A stretch of 64,000 nt of DNA from Pseudomonas fluorescens (GCF_001902145.1 NZ_MRST01000014.1:1-64000); one strand, 5' to 3'. Numbered from the stretch's first letter, positions 41,826 to 51,845 are shown. Made by a program: numbers and translations. Notes: generated by a model from the sequence alone, not told the origin.

Positions 41826-43037
41826 ATGCTTCAGCTTGATTTCTATTCAACCCTCGTTGCCGCTTCACTGGTGCTATTGCTGGGGCGCGGGCTTGTAGCC
41901 CGTATCGGCTTTCTGCGTACTTACAATATTCCGGAACCGGTAGCCGGTGGCCTGTTGGTCGCCATGCTGCTCCTGGCGTTGCGCGCGTTTGCCGATATCG
42001 AAGTACGCTTCGATCCTTCATTGCAAACCCCGTTGATGCTGGCGTTCTTTGCCACTATCGGTTTGAACGCCGATTTTGCCAGCCTGAAGAAAGGCGGGCG
42101 GATCCTGGCGGTGTTTCTGCTGGTGGTTACGGGCTTGCTGGTGGTGCAAAACGCCATGGGTATCGCGCTGGCCTCGGCGCTCGGGCTTGACCCATTGATG
42201 GGCCTGCTCGCGGGTTCGGTGACCTTGTCCGGTGGGCATGGCACCGGTGCGGCCTGGGGCGCGGTATTCAGTGAGCAGTATGGCGTGGCGTCTGCGTCTG
42301 AATTGGCGATTGCCTCGGCGACCTTTGGCCTGGTGCTCGGTGGCCTGATCGGCGGGCCCGTGGCGCGTTTTCTGATCAAGCGGGTCGAGGTTCCAGGTAT
42401 TGGGCAACCGCAATCGAGCCTGGCCAAGGGGTTCGAGCAACCGAACGAAGAGCGCCTGATCACCGCGTTTTCGTTTATCGAGACCCTGGCGCTGGTGGCG
42501 ATCAGCCTGCAGGGCGGCAACTTGTTGAATGCCGCCATCCACGGCACCGCTTTCGAATTGCCGACGTTCGTGTGCGTATTGTTCGTCGGTGTGGTGCTGC
42601 GCAATGGGCTGTCGATGCTCGGCTGGCATCAGGTGTTCGAGCGCGAAGTCTCGGTGCTGGGCAATGTCAGTTTGTCATTGTTCCTGGCGATGGCGCTGAT
42701 GTCACTCAAGCTCTGGGACTTGGCGGCACTGGCTTTGCCGATTGTCATTCTGCTGGCCGCACAGGCATTGCTGATGGCGCTGTTCGCGATTTTCGTGACG
42801 TTCCGGGTGATGGGCCGCAACTACGATGCGGCGGTGCTGGCGGCAGGCCATTGCGGCTTCGGGCTCGGCGCCACGCCTACGGCGATTGCCAATATGCAGG
42901 CGGTGACGCAGCGCTTCGGGCCCTCGCAGATCGCGTTTCTGGTGGTGCCGATGGTGGGCGCGTTCTTCATCGATATCGCTAACGCGGTGGTGATCAAGTT
43001 GTACCTGGCGTTGCCGTTCCTGGGTGCTGCTGGGTGA
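41826..43037 (+). CDS. gltS: Sodium/glutamate symporter
   Basis: Inner-membrane Na+/glutamate symporter of about 403 residues, with ten or more helices and the two inverted five-helix halves of the ESS family. The re-entrant loop motifs SVTLSGGHGTGAAWG (about 130-145) and AGHCGFGLGATPTAIANMQA (near 340) are both intact. The start MLQLDFYSTLVAA is the family N-terminus; the upstream in-frame extension is rejected. Monocistronic. Confidence 0.95.
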   Translation: MLQLDFYSTLVAASLVLLLGRGLVARIGFLRTYNIPEPVAGGLLVAMLLLALRAFADIEVRFDPSLQTPLMLAFFATIGLNADFASLKKGGRILAVFLLVVTGLLVVQNAMGIALASALGLDPLMGLLAGSVTLSGGHGTGAAWGAVFSEQYGVASASELAIASATFGLVLGGLIGGPVARFLIKRVEVPGIGQPQSSLAKGFEQPNEERLITAFSFIETLALVAISLQGGNLLNAAIHGTAFELPTFVCVLFVGVVLRNGLSMLGWHQVFEREVSVLGNVSLSLFLAMALMSLKLWDLAALALPIVILLAAQALLMALFAIFVTFRVMGRNYDAAVLAAGHCGFGLGATPTAIANMQAVTQRFGPSQIAFLVVPMVGAFFIDIANAVVIKLYLALPFLGAAG

Positions 43038-43185
43038 GTGTGTCATCGCATGTCCAGGTCGTTCATGGTCTTGGATGGCTTATTTGTGCAAAACTCGCAC
43101 AGGTTATGTTCGGTGCGCGGTGTGTTCGATGATGGGGTAAAGCCCTAGGATTCTTTCACGCAATCAAACGATGAAGGAAATACCT

Positions 43186-43872
43186 ATGCAGCGTTTTACC
43201 CGCCGTTTTCTCGCCGCTTGTGCAATTTCTGGCGTTATCGCCAGTGCCGGAGCCATGGCTGATGATCATCCCACCATTCGGAGCATGTCCGGCGCAAAAC
43301 CGGTCAGCGAGTTGCCGGCCGGCAAATCCGCATTGCTGGTGATTGATTTCCAGAATGAATATTTTACTGGCCGCATGCCGATTTCCGACGGCGCAAAGGC
43401 GCTGGCTAACACCCGCAAACTGATCGAATTCGCCGACCGCCATCACATGCCGGTCTATCACGTCCAACACATTGCGCCGGCCGGTTCGGCGGTATTTGCC
43501 ACCGATGGCGAAACCGTGAAGTTTCATCCTCAGATGCAGCCTCGCGACAATGACACGGTTGTACAGAAGACGACCGTCAGCGTATTCGCCAGTACCGATC
43601 TGGACAGCCGCTTGAAGAAAGCCGGTATTACAAACCTGATCATCACGGGCCTGATGACTCACGCTTGCGTTGCCGGTGCCGCCCGTGACGCGGCCCCGCT
43701 GGGATATAACGTACTGGTGGCCTCCGATGCATCGGCAACTCGCGCCATTACCCGGGTCAATGGAGACACGGTTGATAAGGACGCGCTGCACAAGAGCGCC
43801 CTGGCTGAAATCGAAGACACCTTTGGCGACGTGATGACCACTGCCCAAGTTCTTGAATTACCGGTGCGATAA
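43186..43872 (+). CDS. Periplasmic isochorismatase-like cysteine hydrolase
   Basis: About 228 residues. The N-terminal signal peptide RRFLAACAISGVIASAGAMA is unusual for this mostly cytoplasmic family. The catalytic triad is seen as Asp in LLVIDFQNEYFTG, Lys in VVQKTTVSVFAST and Cys in GLMTHACVAGAARDA. Likely an amide or ester hydrolase of the nicotinamidase/isochorismatase group. AAGGAAATACCT precedes the ATG at 43186, which is preferred over the one at 43171. The LysR gene follows by six bases. Confidence 0.9.
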   Translation: MQRFTRRFLAACAISGVIASAGAMADDHPTIRSMSGAKPVSELPAGKSALLVIDFQNEYFTGRMPISDGAKALANTRKLIEFADRHHMPVYHVQHIAPAGSAVFATDGETVKFHPQMQPRDNDTVVQKTTVSVFASTDLDSRLKKAGITNLIITGLMTHACVAGAARDAAPLGYNVLVASDASATRAITRVNGDTVDKDALHKSALAEIEDTFGDVMTTAQVLELPVR

Positions 43873-43878
43873 GACCCT

Positions 43879-44769
43879 ATGAATCAGATGCTCGCGATGC
43901 GTGTCTTTCGTTGCATCGTTGAGGCCCAGGGGTTTTCAGCCGCCGCTGAGCGGCTGGATACCACTCACTCCTCGGTGTCGCGGCACTTGCAGCAATTGGA
44001 GTCCACGCTCGGCGTGCGTCTGATCAATCGCAATACCCGGCGCATGAGCCTGACTGCCGCTGGCGAACGTTATTACACGGCATGCGTGGACATCCTGGAT
44101 CGCGTCGATGCCGCCTCACATGCCGTCACCCTGGAGCAGGATCGACCTTCCGGGCTGTTGCGCATCAGCGCTCCGCTGGTCGTCGGTACTTTGGAGCTGG
44201 CCCATTGGTTGCCGGCGTTCCAGCAACGTTATCCGGACGTACAAGTCGATCTGTCCTGTTCGGACTCTTTCGTCGATCTGGTGGCCGATGGCTTCGATGT
44301 GGCTATCCGCATTTGTGGTCCGTTAGCCGACAGCAGTCTGGTCGCGCGGTTGCTCACGGTGTCGCCGATGGTCATGGTTGCATCGTCAGCCTACGTATTC
44401 CGACATGGTCTGCCCCGCAGTGCCGCTGAGCTCAATGAGCATCGGCTGCTGACATTTGCCTCGACTGATCAATGGTCGCTGCTGAGTGACAAGAACGAGC
44501 CGATAACCGTGCCCGCTATTGGCACCTTTCATACCGACACCATCACTGCGTTGTACGCCTGTGCCCTGGCGGGCGCAGGCGTTGCCGCGTTTACCCTGAC
44601 CACCGTGCAGGATGATCTGCTGGCAGGGCGGTTGGTACGGATTCTTCCTGAATACACGCTGGGCGTGCGTCATTACTATGCGCTGTATCCCCATGCCCGA
44701 AACTTGCCCGCCAAGGTCCGGGCATTTGTCGCGTTCATGGTTGAGTATTACCGATTCAAGTCGATATAG
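43879..44769 (+). CDS. LysR-family transcriptional regulator
   Basis: 296 residues. N-terminal winged HTH: FSAAAERLDTTHSSVSRHLQ followed by LESTLGVRLINRNTRR. The substrate-binding co-inducer domain begins near 90 (GLLRISAPLVVGTLELA). It is unusually placed downstream of, and in the same direction as, the periplasmic hydrolase it probably regulates, rather than divergent from it. Confidence 0.93.
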   Translation: MNQMLAMRVFRCIVEAQGFSAAAERLDTTHSSVSRHLQQLESTLGVRLINRNTRRMSLTAAGERYYTACVDILDRVDAASHAVTLEQDRPSGLLRISAPLVVGTLELAHWLPAFQQRYPDVQVDLSCSDSFVDLVADGFDVAIRICGPLADSSLVARLLTVSPMVMVASSAYVFRHGLPRSAAELNEHRLLTFASTDQWSLLSDKNEPITVPAIGTFHTDTITALYACALAGAGVAAFTLTTVQDDLLAGRLVRILPEYTLGVRHYYALYPHARNLPAKVRAFVAFMVEYYRFKSI

Positions 44770-45024
44770 CTCCGTTATCTTCTGCTCACGGAAATTGAAG
44801 GCCAACTGGGTTTCCAGCGAGTTCTCGTTGGGTATGCGCTGAGGGCTGTGTTGTTGTCGAGTATTGTGCCTGTCGCGATGGCCCTGCAAAGCGTGATTCC
44901 ACACACACAGCCGATCCCCTATGGGAGCTGTCGAGCTTTAGCGAGGCTGCGAAAGCGGTGGGTCAGGCAATAAATATATTGGCTGTATCGCCGCCTTCTC
45001 AGCCTCGCTTGGGCTGCGGCTCGG
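44770..45024. repeat. Gap with a REP-like inverted pair
   Basis: ATGGGAGCTGTCGAGCTTTA with GCGAGGCTGCGAAAGCGG (44921-44959) and the inverted CCGCCTTCTCAGCCTCGC (about 44992-45009) form a variant REP doublet. The first 150 bases carry no recognised gene. Confidence 0.55.
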
Positions 45025-46764
45025 TCAGAGCTTTGGCAACTGTCCGATGCGGCCCATCATTTCAGTGACGATCTGCAGGTCCAGCAGGAACTGGTCGACG
45101 GTCTTGAATTCGCTGTCGGTGTGCCCGGTGTACTTCTCTTCCGGGCGGGCCAGGCCGAATTGCACGCCGTTGGGCAGGTCGTGGACCGAGGTTGCGCCGG
45201 CCGAGGTGCCGAATTTGTGCGCCATGCCCAGGTTTTCAGTGGCCACTGCCAGCAAGGCTTTTACCCATTCGCCTTCAGGGTTGCGGTACATCGGCGTGTC
45301 CAGCGAGTAAGTGAAGCTCACGTTGACCTTGGCGTTCTTGTCCCAGGCGTTCAGCTTCTGCTCGATTTGCGCCTTGAGCGCCTCCGGGGTTTTACCTTTC
45401 GGCGCGCGCAGGTTCACGGCCAGTTTGAAGGCCTTGTCATCCTGCCCGACAAAGGTCAGCGAGGTGGTCAGCGGCCCCATGAAATCATCCGCGTAGCCCA
45501 CGCCCAATTTGCCGCCCAGGTAATCCAGGCCCCAGTTGTCGGCGGCATACCGTGCGGCGTCGGTGATGTGGTTGTGCTGGAGGGCGACCTTGCCGTCGAG
45601 GCTGTGGATCAGGTCCAGCATGCGCGCCACCGGGTTGACCCCGGTTTCGGGCTCGGAAGAGTGAGCGGATACGCCGCTAACCGTGAGTTTGACGTCCTTG
45701 CCATCGACCTTGGCCGTCACCTGGAAATTGCCACCGTTGCGCTTGGCATAGTCGGCACCGGCCTGTTGCAGGCTGGCGGCCAGTTCGGCGGGGGTATCAC
45801 TGACCAGCGTGGCAACCGAGGCCGACGGAATCTGGTTGTTCGCCTTGCCGCCGGTCATCGCGATGATTTCTGCGCCTTTGCCTTCGCCTTTACGCACCGG
45901 GAAGGTGGCCATGACCGTGCCCGAGCCTTTCTCGGCGATCACCACCGGGTAACCGCCGTCCAGCGCCAGGTTGTATTGCGGCACGGGATTGCGTTCGAAG
46001 TAGTAAGGAATGGCATCACCGGCGGTTTCTTCAGTGGTGTCCACCAGCAGTTTGAACGTGCGCGCCAGTGGCAGTTTTTCTTCCTTGATTACTTTCATGG
46101 CGTACATCGCCACGACGATGCCGTTCTTGTCATCCTCGGTACCGCGGCCATACATGCGGTCGCCAATCAGCGTGACCTTGAACGGGTCGAGTTTGGTACC
46201 GTCTTGCAGCACCCAGTTTTCCGGGGTCACGGGCACCACATCGGCGTGGGCATGCACACCCACGACTTCATCACCGCTGCCCTCCAGGGAAATTTCGTAC
46301 ACGCGGTTATCGACGTTACGGAAGTTCAGGTTGAAGGACTTGGCCAGGGCCTCGATCTTGGCGGCGATCTTGAGGAATTCCGGGTTTTTGTACTGCGGTA
46401 GGCCGTCTACGTTGAACGTCGGGATTTCCACCAGTTCACGCAGGGTTTCGAGCGCGGCTTTGCCATATTTAACGCGGGTGTAAATGCCCAGCAGGCGATT
46501 GATCTCGTTCTGCTGCTCGGCGCTCAGGGGTTTGTTGCCCAGAAACGCGCTGATAGCCGGGCCGGTGTCAGCCGCTTTGCCCAGTTCGGCCTGGGCCAGA
46601 GTGCCGAGGAAACCGCGAAAATCGGTAACCGAGGTCTCGTTGAACTGCTTCAGGATTGCCGTGCTTTGGTCTGCGCTGATGTTGGCGAAAGCGGGCGTGG
46701 CGACGGCCGAAAGGCTGGCGGCGAACAGGGTGGCAACCGCCAATTGCTTAAGTGGAAAGTGCAT
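45025..46764 (-). CDS. Secreted M20-family dipeptidase
   Basis: About 579 residues with signal peptide (LKQLAVATLFAASLSAVATP). M20 metallopeptidase: the first metal His is in VVGVHAHADVVP, the bridging Asp and catalytic region in YGRGTEDDKNG, the Glu pair in LVDTTEETAGDAIPYYF, and a dimerisation domain in the middle. It resembles PepV/Xaa-His dipeptidases but is exported. It is the last gene of a six-gene operon with a TonB-dependent receptor, suggesting it trims an imported or external peptide. ATG 46764 is preferred. Confidence 0.88.
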   Translation of the reverse strand: MHFPLKQLAVATLFAASLSAVATPAFANISADQSTAILKQFNETSVTDFRGFLGTLAQAELGKAADTGPAISAFLGNKPLSAEQQNEINRLLGIYTRVKYGKAALETLRELVEIPTFNVDGLPQYKNPEFLKIAAKIEALAKSFNLNFRNVDNRVYEISLEGSGDEVVGVHAHADVVPVTPENWVLQDGTKLDPFKVTLIGDRMYGRGTEDDKNGIVVAMYAMKVIKEEKLPLARTFKLLVDTTEETAGDAIPYYFERNPVPQYNLALDGGYPVVIAEKGSGTVMATFPVRKGEGKGAEIIAMTGGKANNQIPSASVATLVSDTPAELAASLQQAGADYAKRNGGNFQVTAKVDGKDVKLTVSGVSAHSSEPETGVNPVARMLDLIHSLDGKVALQHNHITDAARYAADNWGLDYLGGKLGVGYADDFMGPLTTSLTFVGQDDKAFKLAVNLRAPKGKTPEALKAQIEQKLNAWDKNAKVNVSFTYSLDTPMYRNPEGEWVKALLAVATENLGMAHKFGTSAGATSVHDLPNGVQFGLARPEEKYTGHTDSEFKTVDQFLLDLQIVTEMMGRIGQLPKL

Positions 46765-46859
46765 GGTTGAAGGCATTCCTTTGCAGGTAGTGAGTGGTAG
46801 GTTTCTGACGGAAGAGTCAGAAACATTTCCACACACTACCATTACTCAGGTGCCCAAGG

Positions 46860-48077
46860 TCAATGCTGGCCAGGGTGGGGAGCGGGATACTCTTGCGTCA
46901 CGCTCAGGGCTCTAGCGTAAGGCCCATCCCACAGTTGTTCATGCAACTGGCCTACACGACTGGCCATCGCCTCACTGCGCATCACCACCTCCAGATTGCG
47001 CGAATTATCCAGGTAACCGCCCAACCAATTGCTGGTGCCGACCCACGCCACTTGCCCGTCGATCTCCATGGTTTTGCTGTGTATCACCCGCGCATAAGGG
47101 ATAAAGCCTTGCTTGGCTTCGGGCAGGGTGACGATCTTGATCTCGACATTGGGCAGCACCGCCAGGCTCTTGAGATACGGCAGCTCCAGTGGGTCGGTGT
47201 TCCAGTTGGACACCATCAGTTTGATCGACACGCCACGGGCAGCGGCGGCGCGCACGGCGTTGTCGATCACTGCGTAGTAGGGTCGGGTTCGATCCGGTCC
47301 GTAGGACAGCGGCGCGTAGTCGAGCAATTGCACGCGCACTTCTTTTTGGGCTTCGCCCAGCAGGCGCGGCAGTTCCAGTTGTGAGTCGCCCACGCCGGGC
47401 GGGTTGTAGCGTTGCGGGCTGGCCACCAGGTAGTTGCCGGTACGTGCGGGTGTCGGGCCGCTGGCGGGTAGCGGCACCGGTTGTTTACCCGCCAGCGCGG
47501 CCTGGGCTTGCCAGTCTTGCTCGAAGATCGCCTGCACCTGGCCCACCACCGTTTTGTCAGTGATCCGCAGCCCGGTTTCGTGGATATGTTCCAAGGCGCG
47601 CCAGTCGAAATTCTGACTGCCGACAAACGCCTGCTTGCCATCCACCAGCAGGTACTTGGCGTGGATGATGCCGCCGCTCAGTTGCCCGTAGGGCAGCACG
47701 CGCAAGGTCAGGTTGGGAATGGCGCGCAAGCGTTCCAGGGTGGCGGCGTCCGACAGCTTGATACCTTTTTCTTCGAGCAGGAAACGAATCTTCACGCCGC
47801 GTTTGCCGGCGGCTTCCAGGTGTTCAAGCACCGTGTTCATCACCGAGCCAGGGTGGTCCGCGGCGTAGAACTGGCCGATATCAATGTGGCTTTTGGCGCC
47901 GTCGAACAGCTCGATCCATACCGGGCCGGGCTGGCGCAAATCGTCGGTGCCCAGGGCGGTGTCCACAGGCACGGTATGCACCAATTCAAAACCTGGAATG
48001 GAAAAGTCCGCCTGGGCCAGCGGACTGAGGAGCAAGCCGGTCAGGCCGGCGATACGCAACTTCATCGAAAGGGACAT
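46860..48077 (-). CDS. Secreted phospholipase D-family protein
   Basis: 405 residues with a signal peptide (RIAGLTGLLLSPLAQA). Both HKD motifs are complete: IHAKYLLVDGKQAFVGSQNF and IHSKTMEIDGQVAWVGTSNW, so it should be active as a phosphodiesterase of the PLD superfamily (phospholipid, nucleic acid or cardiolipin-like substrates). Fifth gene of the TonB-receptor operon, 55 bases after ExbB. GAGA precedes the ATG at 48077. Confidence 0.9.
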   Translation of the reverse strand: MSLSMKLRIAGLTGLLLSPLAQADFSIPGFELVHTVPVDTALGTDDLRQPGPVWIELFDGAKSHIDIGQFYAADHPGSVMNTVLEHLEAAGKRGVKIRFLLEEKGIKLSDAATLERLRAIPNLTLRVLPYGQLSGGIIHAKYLLVDGKQAFVGSQNFDWRALEHIHETGLRITDKTVVGQVQAIFEQDWQAQAALAGKQPVPLPASGPTPARTGNYLVASPQRYNPPGVGDSQLELPRLLGEAQKEVRVQLLDYAPLSYGPDRTRPYYAVIDNAVRAAAARGVSIKLMVSNWNTDPLELPYLKSLAVLPNVEIKIVTLPEAKQGFIPYARVIHSKTMEIDGQVAWVGTSNWLGGYLDNSRNLEVVMRSEAMASRVGQLHEQLWDGPYARALSVTQEYPAPHPGQH

Positions 48078-48132
48078 AAGCGTCTCATCGCACCGAGGGA
48101 AAAGGCGAGCGCCTCAGGCGCCCGCCTGCAGG

Positions 48133-48780
48133 TCAGGCCATGCGGCTGTGCAGCGGGGTGGGCACGCGATGGGTCACTTCGTCCTGCGCGCGGGCGCCGG
48201 TGGCGGCGCGGATCAACAGGATCTTCAACTGGTCGTTGATGCGCTCCAGGCTGTCCTGAAAAAAGTTGTGAAACACCACGCAAAACAGCGCGATGGCGAT
48301 ACCTAATCCCGTGGCGAACAAGGCCGTACCGATACCCCCGGAAATCTGCCCTGGGTCCGACACGCCCGCGGTGGCCAGCGCCTTGAAGGTGTCGATGATA
48401 CCGAGAATGGTGCCCAGCAGGCCCAGCAGTGGGGCGGCGGTGGTGATGGTCTCGATGATCCACAGGCTGCGGGCCAGCGGGGCGCGGGTCTTCAGGTACT
48501 GGGTGTCGATTTCGTCGTCCAGGTCCTTGCGCGAACCGTGGGTCGCCTTCTGGGCCAGCACCGGCAAGATCATGTTCAGCGGCAGGCTGTCGCGACGGGT
48601 CAGGTTTTCCGGCAGGTCACGCTCGCTGTGCACGTTGGCGCCCAGGGCGTCGATCAACGCGCGAGCCTGGCGGCGCACGTAGGCGAAGTAGATACCGCGT
48701 TCGATGGCGATGAAGATCGCAATGGCCATCGCCGCGTACATCACATAGAAGGTGACGTCGTGGAGCAGGTTCATATCCAT
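48133..48780 (-). CDS. exbB: ExbB/TolQ/MotA-family proton channel protein
   Basis: About 215 residues with three membrane helices: near 10-30 (VTFYVMYAAMAIAIFIAIER), 107-130 (TTAAPLLGLLGTILGIIDTF) and 150-172 (GIGTALFATGLGIAIALFCV). The LLGLLGTILG and GIGTALFATGLGIAIA segments are family hallmarks. With ExbD and TonB it forms the motor energising the adjacent receptor. AAGAGGAA precedes the ATG. The gene is separated from exbD by tonB and the receptor gene. Confidence 0.93.
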   Translation of the reverse strand: MDMNLLHDVTFYVMYAAMAIAIFIAIERGIYFAYVRRQARALIDALGANVHSERDLPENLTRRDSLPLNMILPVLAQKATHGSRKDLDDEIDTQYLKTRAPLARSLWIIETITTAAPLLGLLGTILGIIDTFKALATAGVSDPGQISGGIGTALFATGLGIAIALFCVVFHNFFQDSLERINDQLKILLIRAATGARAQDEVTHRVPTPLHSRMA

Positions 48781-48805
48781 GATGGTGTTCCTCTTGGGGG
48801 GAGTC

Positions 48806-51091
48806 TTAGAAATTCGCTTCCAGCGATACCGTGACGGTACGGTCCAGGCCGACGATGTACGCAGGGTCGCCATCGAGGAAACCGCTGTAGCTGGCCGCGT
48901 TGGTCTTGGTGGTGTACACGCCGTCCAGGTACTTCTTGTCGAACAGGTTGTCGACGTTCAGGCGCAGGGTCGCGTCCTTGACCACTTTCTTGTCCACCGG
49001 CAGGTAAATACCGGCGCCGAGGTTGAACACGGTGCGACCGGAGATCGCCTCGTCGTTGGTCAGGTCGCCATAGAGCTTGCTGGTGTACTTGCCGCCGAAG
49101 GTGCCGTAGAAGCGTCCGTCGTCATACCCGATGTTTGCCGCCAGCATGTTCTTGGGCACGTTGGCGAACTGCTTGCCGCTGGTGGGCAGCACGATGGGTT
49201 TGCCGGCGTTGTAGACGGTCAGGTCATCCTGTTGCTCGGCCTTGGTGTAGGTGTAGGAGGTGTAGTAATTGAAGTGGTGGGGCAACTGGCCGCTCCACTC
49301 CAGCTCCAGGCCTTTGTTGACCACGGAGCCGGCGTTGATGTCGGCAAAGTCACCGTTGATGTCCCGGGACGAAACCTGGCGGTTCTTGAAGTCCATGTAG
49401 AACAGGGTGGCGGCCAGGGTCATATCGTCGCCGCTGTAGCGCCAGCCCAGTTCGTGGTTCCAGCTGGTTTCCGGTTCGGCGTCGATCGAGCCGGCGCCTT
49501 TGTCGTACAGCACGTAGTTCTGCGGCACCCGCATGTTGCGCGACACGCTGTAGAACAACTGGTCACGCTCATCCAGCTGGTATTTCAGGCCGGCGTTGGG
49601 CAGCAGTTTGTTGTAGGTCTGGTTACGTTTTTCCGGGCGTTCGTTGAGGCTGCCGTGGTTGGTGCCTTCACGCTCGACGTTCATGTAGGCCAGGCCTGCA
49701 ATAAAGGTCCAGTCCGGGTTGATGTACCAGGTGTCCTGGGCCCAGACCTTTTGCGCTGGCGTCACGGTGAAACGGTCGCGCCCCTGCACGGTGTTGCCGT
49801 TGGCATCGACGATGGCGCTGTTGGAATCTGGCCAGGTGTCCACTGGCTTGCCGTTGCTCTTGAGCGGAATGAACGGCTGGGTCTGGCTCTGGCGTGCGCG
49901 CTCGTACCAGTAGCCGAATTGCAGGCTATGGTCGCCCAAATCCCAGGTCAGCTTGGTGGTGATGCCCGGACGCCAGGTCTGCGTGCGCGAAGGGCGGTAG
50001 TACACGCCGCTGTTGGGTGTGCCGTCGGCGTTGTATTGGGCGGCGGTGGGCAGGTTGCCGAGGTCGAACACACCGCCCTGGTTGGAGCCACGGTTGAGGG
50101 CATAGCTGGATGAACCGACGCCGCTGCCATTGCCCCAGTAGTAATACGGGATCACCGACAGCGCGAGGTTATCGGCCAGTTTGAACTGGGTGTTGAGCAC
50201 GGCGGTGAAAGTCTGGAACGGGTTCTGCGCCAGGGCGTAATAGCTGTTGTACTTGCCGTTGCTGCCCACGCTGGGTGTTGCCGGGTAAGGGTCGTACTTG
50301 CGGCCATATTGCTGGAACTGCGCCTTGGTCAACTGGCTGTAACTGTTGTTGTCCTGCTCGTGGTACTTGAGGATCAGGTTGGCGGTGTTGCCATTGCCGG
50401 CGTCGAAGAAGCTGTTCCATTCCACCTTGTCCGCGCGTACCGCGCCCGAGCCGCGCCACATCTCACCTTCGGTATGGGACACCGACAGCCAGTTGCTCAG
50501 GCCGTTGATTTCGCCGGTATTGAGGCGGGCAAAAGTCTTGCGCGTGGCATTGCTGCCGACGACCTGTTTGACGAAGGCGCCGGTTTCCTTGGTCGGGCGA
50601 ATCGTCACGATGCCAATGTTGCCGCCGCTGGAACCAATGTGCGGGCCGTCGGATTCCGAAGCGCCTTGGGTGACGAAGATCTGGTCGATGTTTTCCGGGT
50701 CGCCCAGCAGGTTGGAGTACAACGCGTAGTTGCCCGAATCATTGATCGGCATGCCGTCCACCGACATGCCCACCTGGTCGGAGTTCATGCCGCGCATGGT
50801 GAAGCGAAAGCCCGACAGGCCAGTGTTGTCTTCACTGGAGATGTTCAAGCCCGGGGTGTACTTGAGCTTGTCGATGGCATTGCCGGTGGCCGCCTGTTTA
50901 TCCAGTGCTTCCTTGGTCACCGTGGAGCGGCCCTTGATGCTCTCCTCCGGCACCATGTAACCGCCCCCGGCGGTCGCCTTGCCCTGTACCCCAATGGTGC
51001 CGACGTCACTGTCGCTGGTCTCTGCCATGACCATCCCCTGGGTCATGCTGGTCGCGGCCACAAGTGCCAGATGAATACGGGTGAATTTCAT
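48806..51091 (-). CDS. TonB-dependent outer membrane receptor
   Basis: About 761 residues with signal peptide (HLALVAATSMTQGMVMAETS), a plug domain (LDKQAATGNAIDKLKYTPGL; FRFTMRGMNSDQVGMSVDGM) and a 22-strand barrel ending in a C-terminal Phe (VSLEANF). It lies between tonB and exbB in a dedicated operon. No Fur box was seen upstream. The substrate is unknown; the operon's secreted phosphodiesterase and dipeptidase suggest a polymer or conjugate rather than a siderophore. ATG 51091. Confidence 0.93.
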   Translation of the reverse strand: MKFTRIHLALVAATSMTQGMVMAETSDSDVGTIGVQGKATAGGGYMVPEESIKGRSTVTKEALDKQAATGNAIDKLKYTPGLNISSEDNTGLSGFRFTMRGMNSDQVGMSVDGMPINDSGNYALYSNLLGDPENIDQIFVTQGASESDGPHIGSSGGNIGIVTIRPTKETGAFVKQVVGSNATRKTFARLNTGEINGLSNWLSVSHTEGEMWRGSGAVRADKVEWNSFFDAGNGNTANLILKYHEQDNNSYSQLTKAQFQQYGRKYDPYPATPSVGSNGKYNSYYALAQNPFQTFTAVLNTQFKLADNLALSVIPYYYWGNGSGVGSSSYALNRGSNQGGVFDLGNLPTAAQYNADGTPNSGVYYRPSRTQTWRPGITTKLTWDLGDHSLQFGYWYERARQSQTQPFIPLKSNGKPVDTWPDSNSAIVDANGNTVQGRDRFTVTPAQKVWAQDTWYINPDWTFIAGLAYMNVEREGTNHGSLNERPEKRNQTYNKLLPNAGLKYQLDERDQLFYSVSRNMRVPQNYVLYDKGAGSIDAEPETSWNHELGWRYSGDDMTLAATLFYMDFKNRQVSSRDINGDFADINAGSVVNKGLELEWSGQLPHHFNYYTSYTYTKAEQQDDLTVYNAGKPIVLPTSGKQFANVPKNMLAANIGYDDGRFYGTFGGKYTSKLYGDLTNDEAISGRTVFNLGAGIYLPVDKKVVKDATLRLNVDNLFDKKYLDGVYTTKTNAASYSGFLDGDPAYIVGLDRTVTVSLEANF

Positions 51092-51114
51092 CACTGTCGT
51101 CCTGGTGTCGGTGC

Positions 51115-51843
51115 TTATTGCACGCTGTAGTTGAAGGTGGCGGTGAAGCGTTGCTCATTGCGCCCCCCGAAGGCTTGCTCGGGGAACGGTTTGACTTGCT
51201 TGATGCGACGCAAGCTGTTGGTGGCTGCCCGGTTGAGCAACATGCTCGAGGCCTGGGTTTGTAAACCTGAGTCGAGGACGCGGCCCTGACGGTCTACCAG
51301 CAGCCACACCACCACCTCGCCGCTCGGGCGTTCGAGGGACGCCTGGCGCCCGGTGGGGTACTGCTTGTAGGTGTCCAGTTCGTTGCGCAAGCCTTTGAGG
51401 TAACCGCTTTCCAGGGCCTGGCCATCGACTTTCGGTGGCGCCGGTGGGGCAGGCGTCGGTGCCGCTTGAGTGACGGCGGCCGGGGCTGGCTTGGCGGCCA
51501 CCGGTGGCGGCGTCGGCGCAGGCTTGGCGACTACGGGCGCAGGCTTGGGCACAGGTTTTGGCTTTGGCTTGGGTTCGGGTTTTGGCAGCGGCTTGGGCGG
51601 TGGCGGCGGGGGCGCCGGCTCGGCCTCTTCCTCTTCGATCACCGGCGGTGGCGGTTCTTGCTCCACCACCGGTTCCGGTATGACTTGCGGTTCCGGCTCG
51701 ACCAAGGCCAATTCGACCGCCGACTCGTCATACACCGGCTCGACCTTCAATGTCTGGGACTGGATACCCAGTGCAATCAGCACCAGGGCGATCAGGGCCG
51801 GGACACTGCCCAGCAGCTGACGCGCACGAAACAGAACGTACAT
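51115..51843 (-). CDS. tonB: TonB protein
   Basis: 242 residues. One N-terminal membrane anchor (LLGSVPALIALVLIALGIQ), a Pro/Glu/Lys-rich periplasmic spacer (about 60-140, repeats of KPEPKPKPKP and KPAP type), and a C-terminal TonB domain (RPSGEVVVWLLVDRQGRVLD). It follows exbD by two bases and precedes the receptor by 23, so the three are translationally linked. Confidence 0.92.
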   Translation of the reverse strand: MYVLFRARQLLGSVPALIALVLIALGIQSQTLKVEPVYDESAVELALVEPEPQVIPEPVVEQEPPPPVIEEEEAEPAPPPPPPKPLPKPEPKPKPKPVPKPAPVVAKPAPTPPPVAAKPAPAAVTQAAPTPAPPAPPKVDGQALESGYLKGLRNELDTYKQYPTGRQASLERPSGEVVVWLLVDRQGRVLDSGLQTQASSMLLNRAATNSLRRIKQVKPFPEQAFGGRNEQRFTATFNYSVQ

Positions 51844-51845
51844 GA

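Noticed and set aside
45121..46401. 426-codon frame antisense to the M20 peptidase
   Set aside because: Shadow of the peptidase; composition is not protein-like and there is no family resemblance.
48752..50113. 453-codon frame antisense to the TonB-dependent receptor
   Set aside because: Shadow of the receptor gene in GC-rich sequence.
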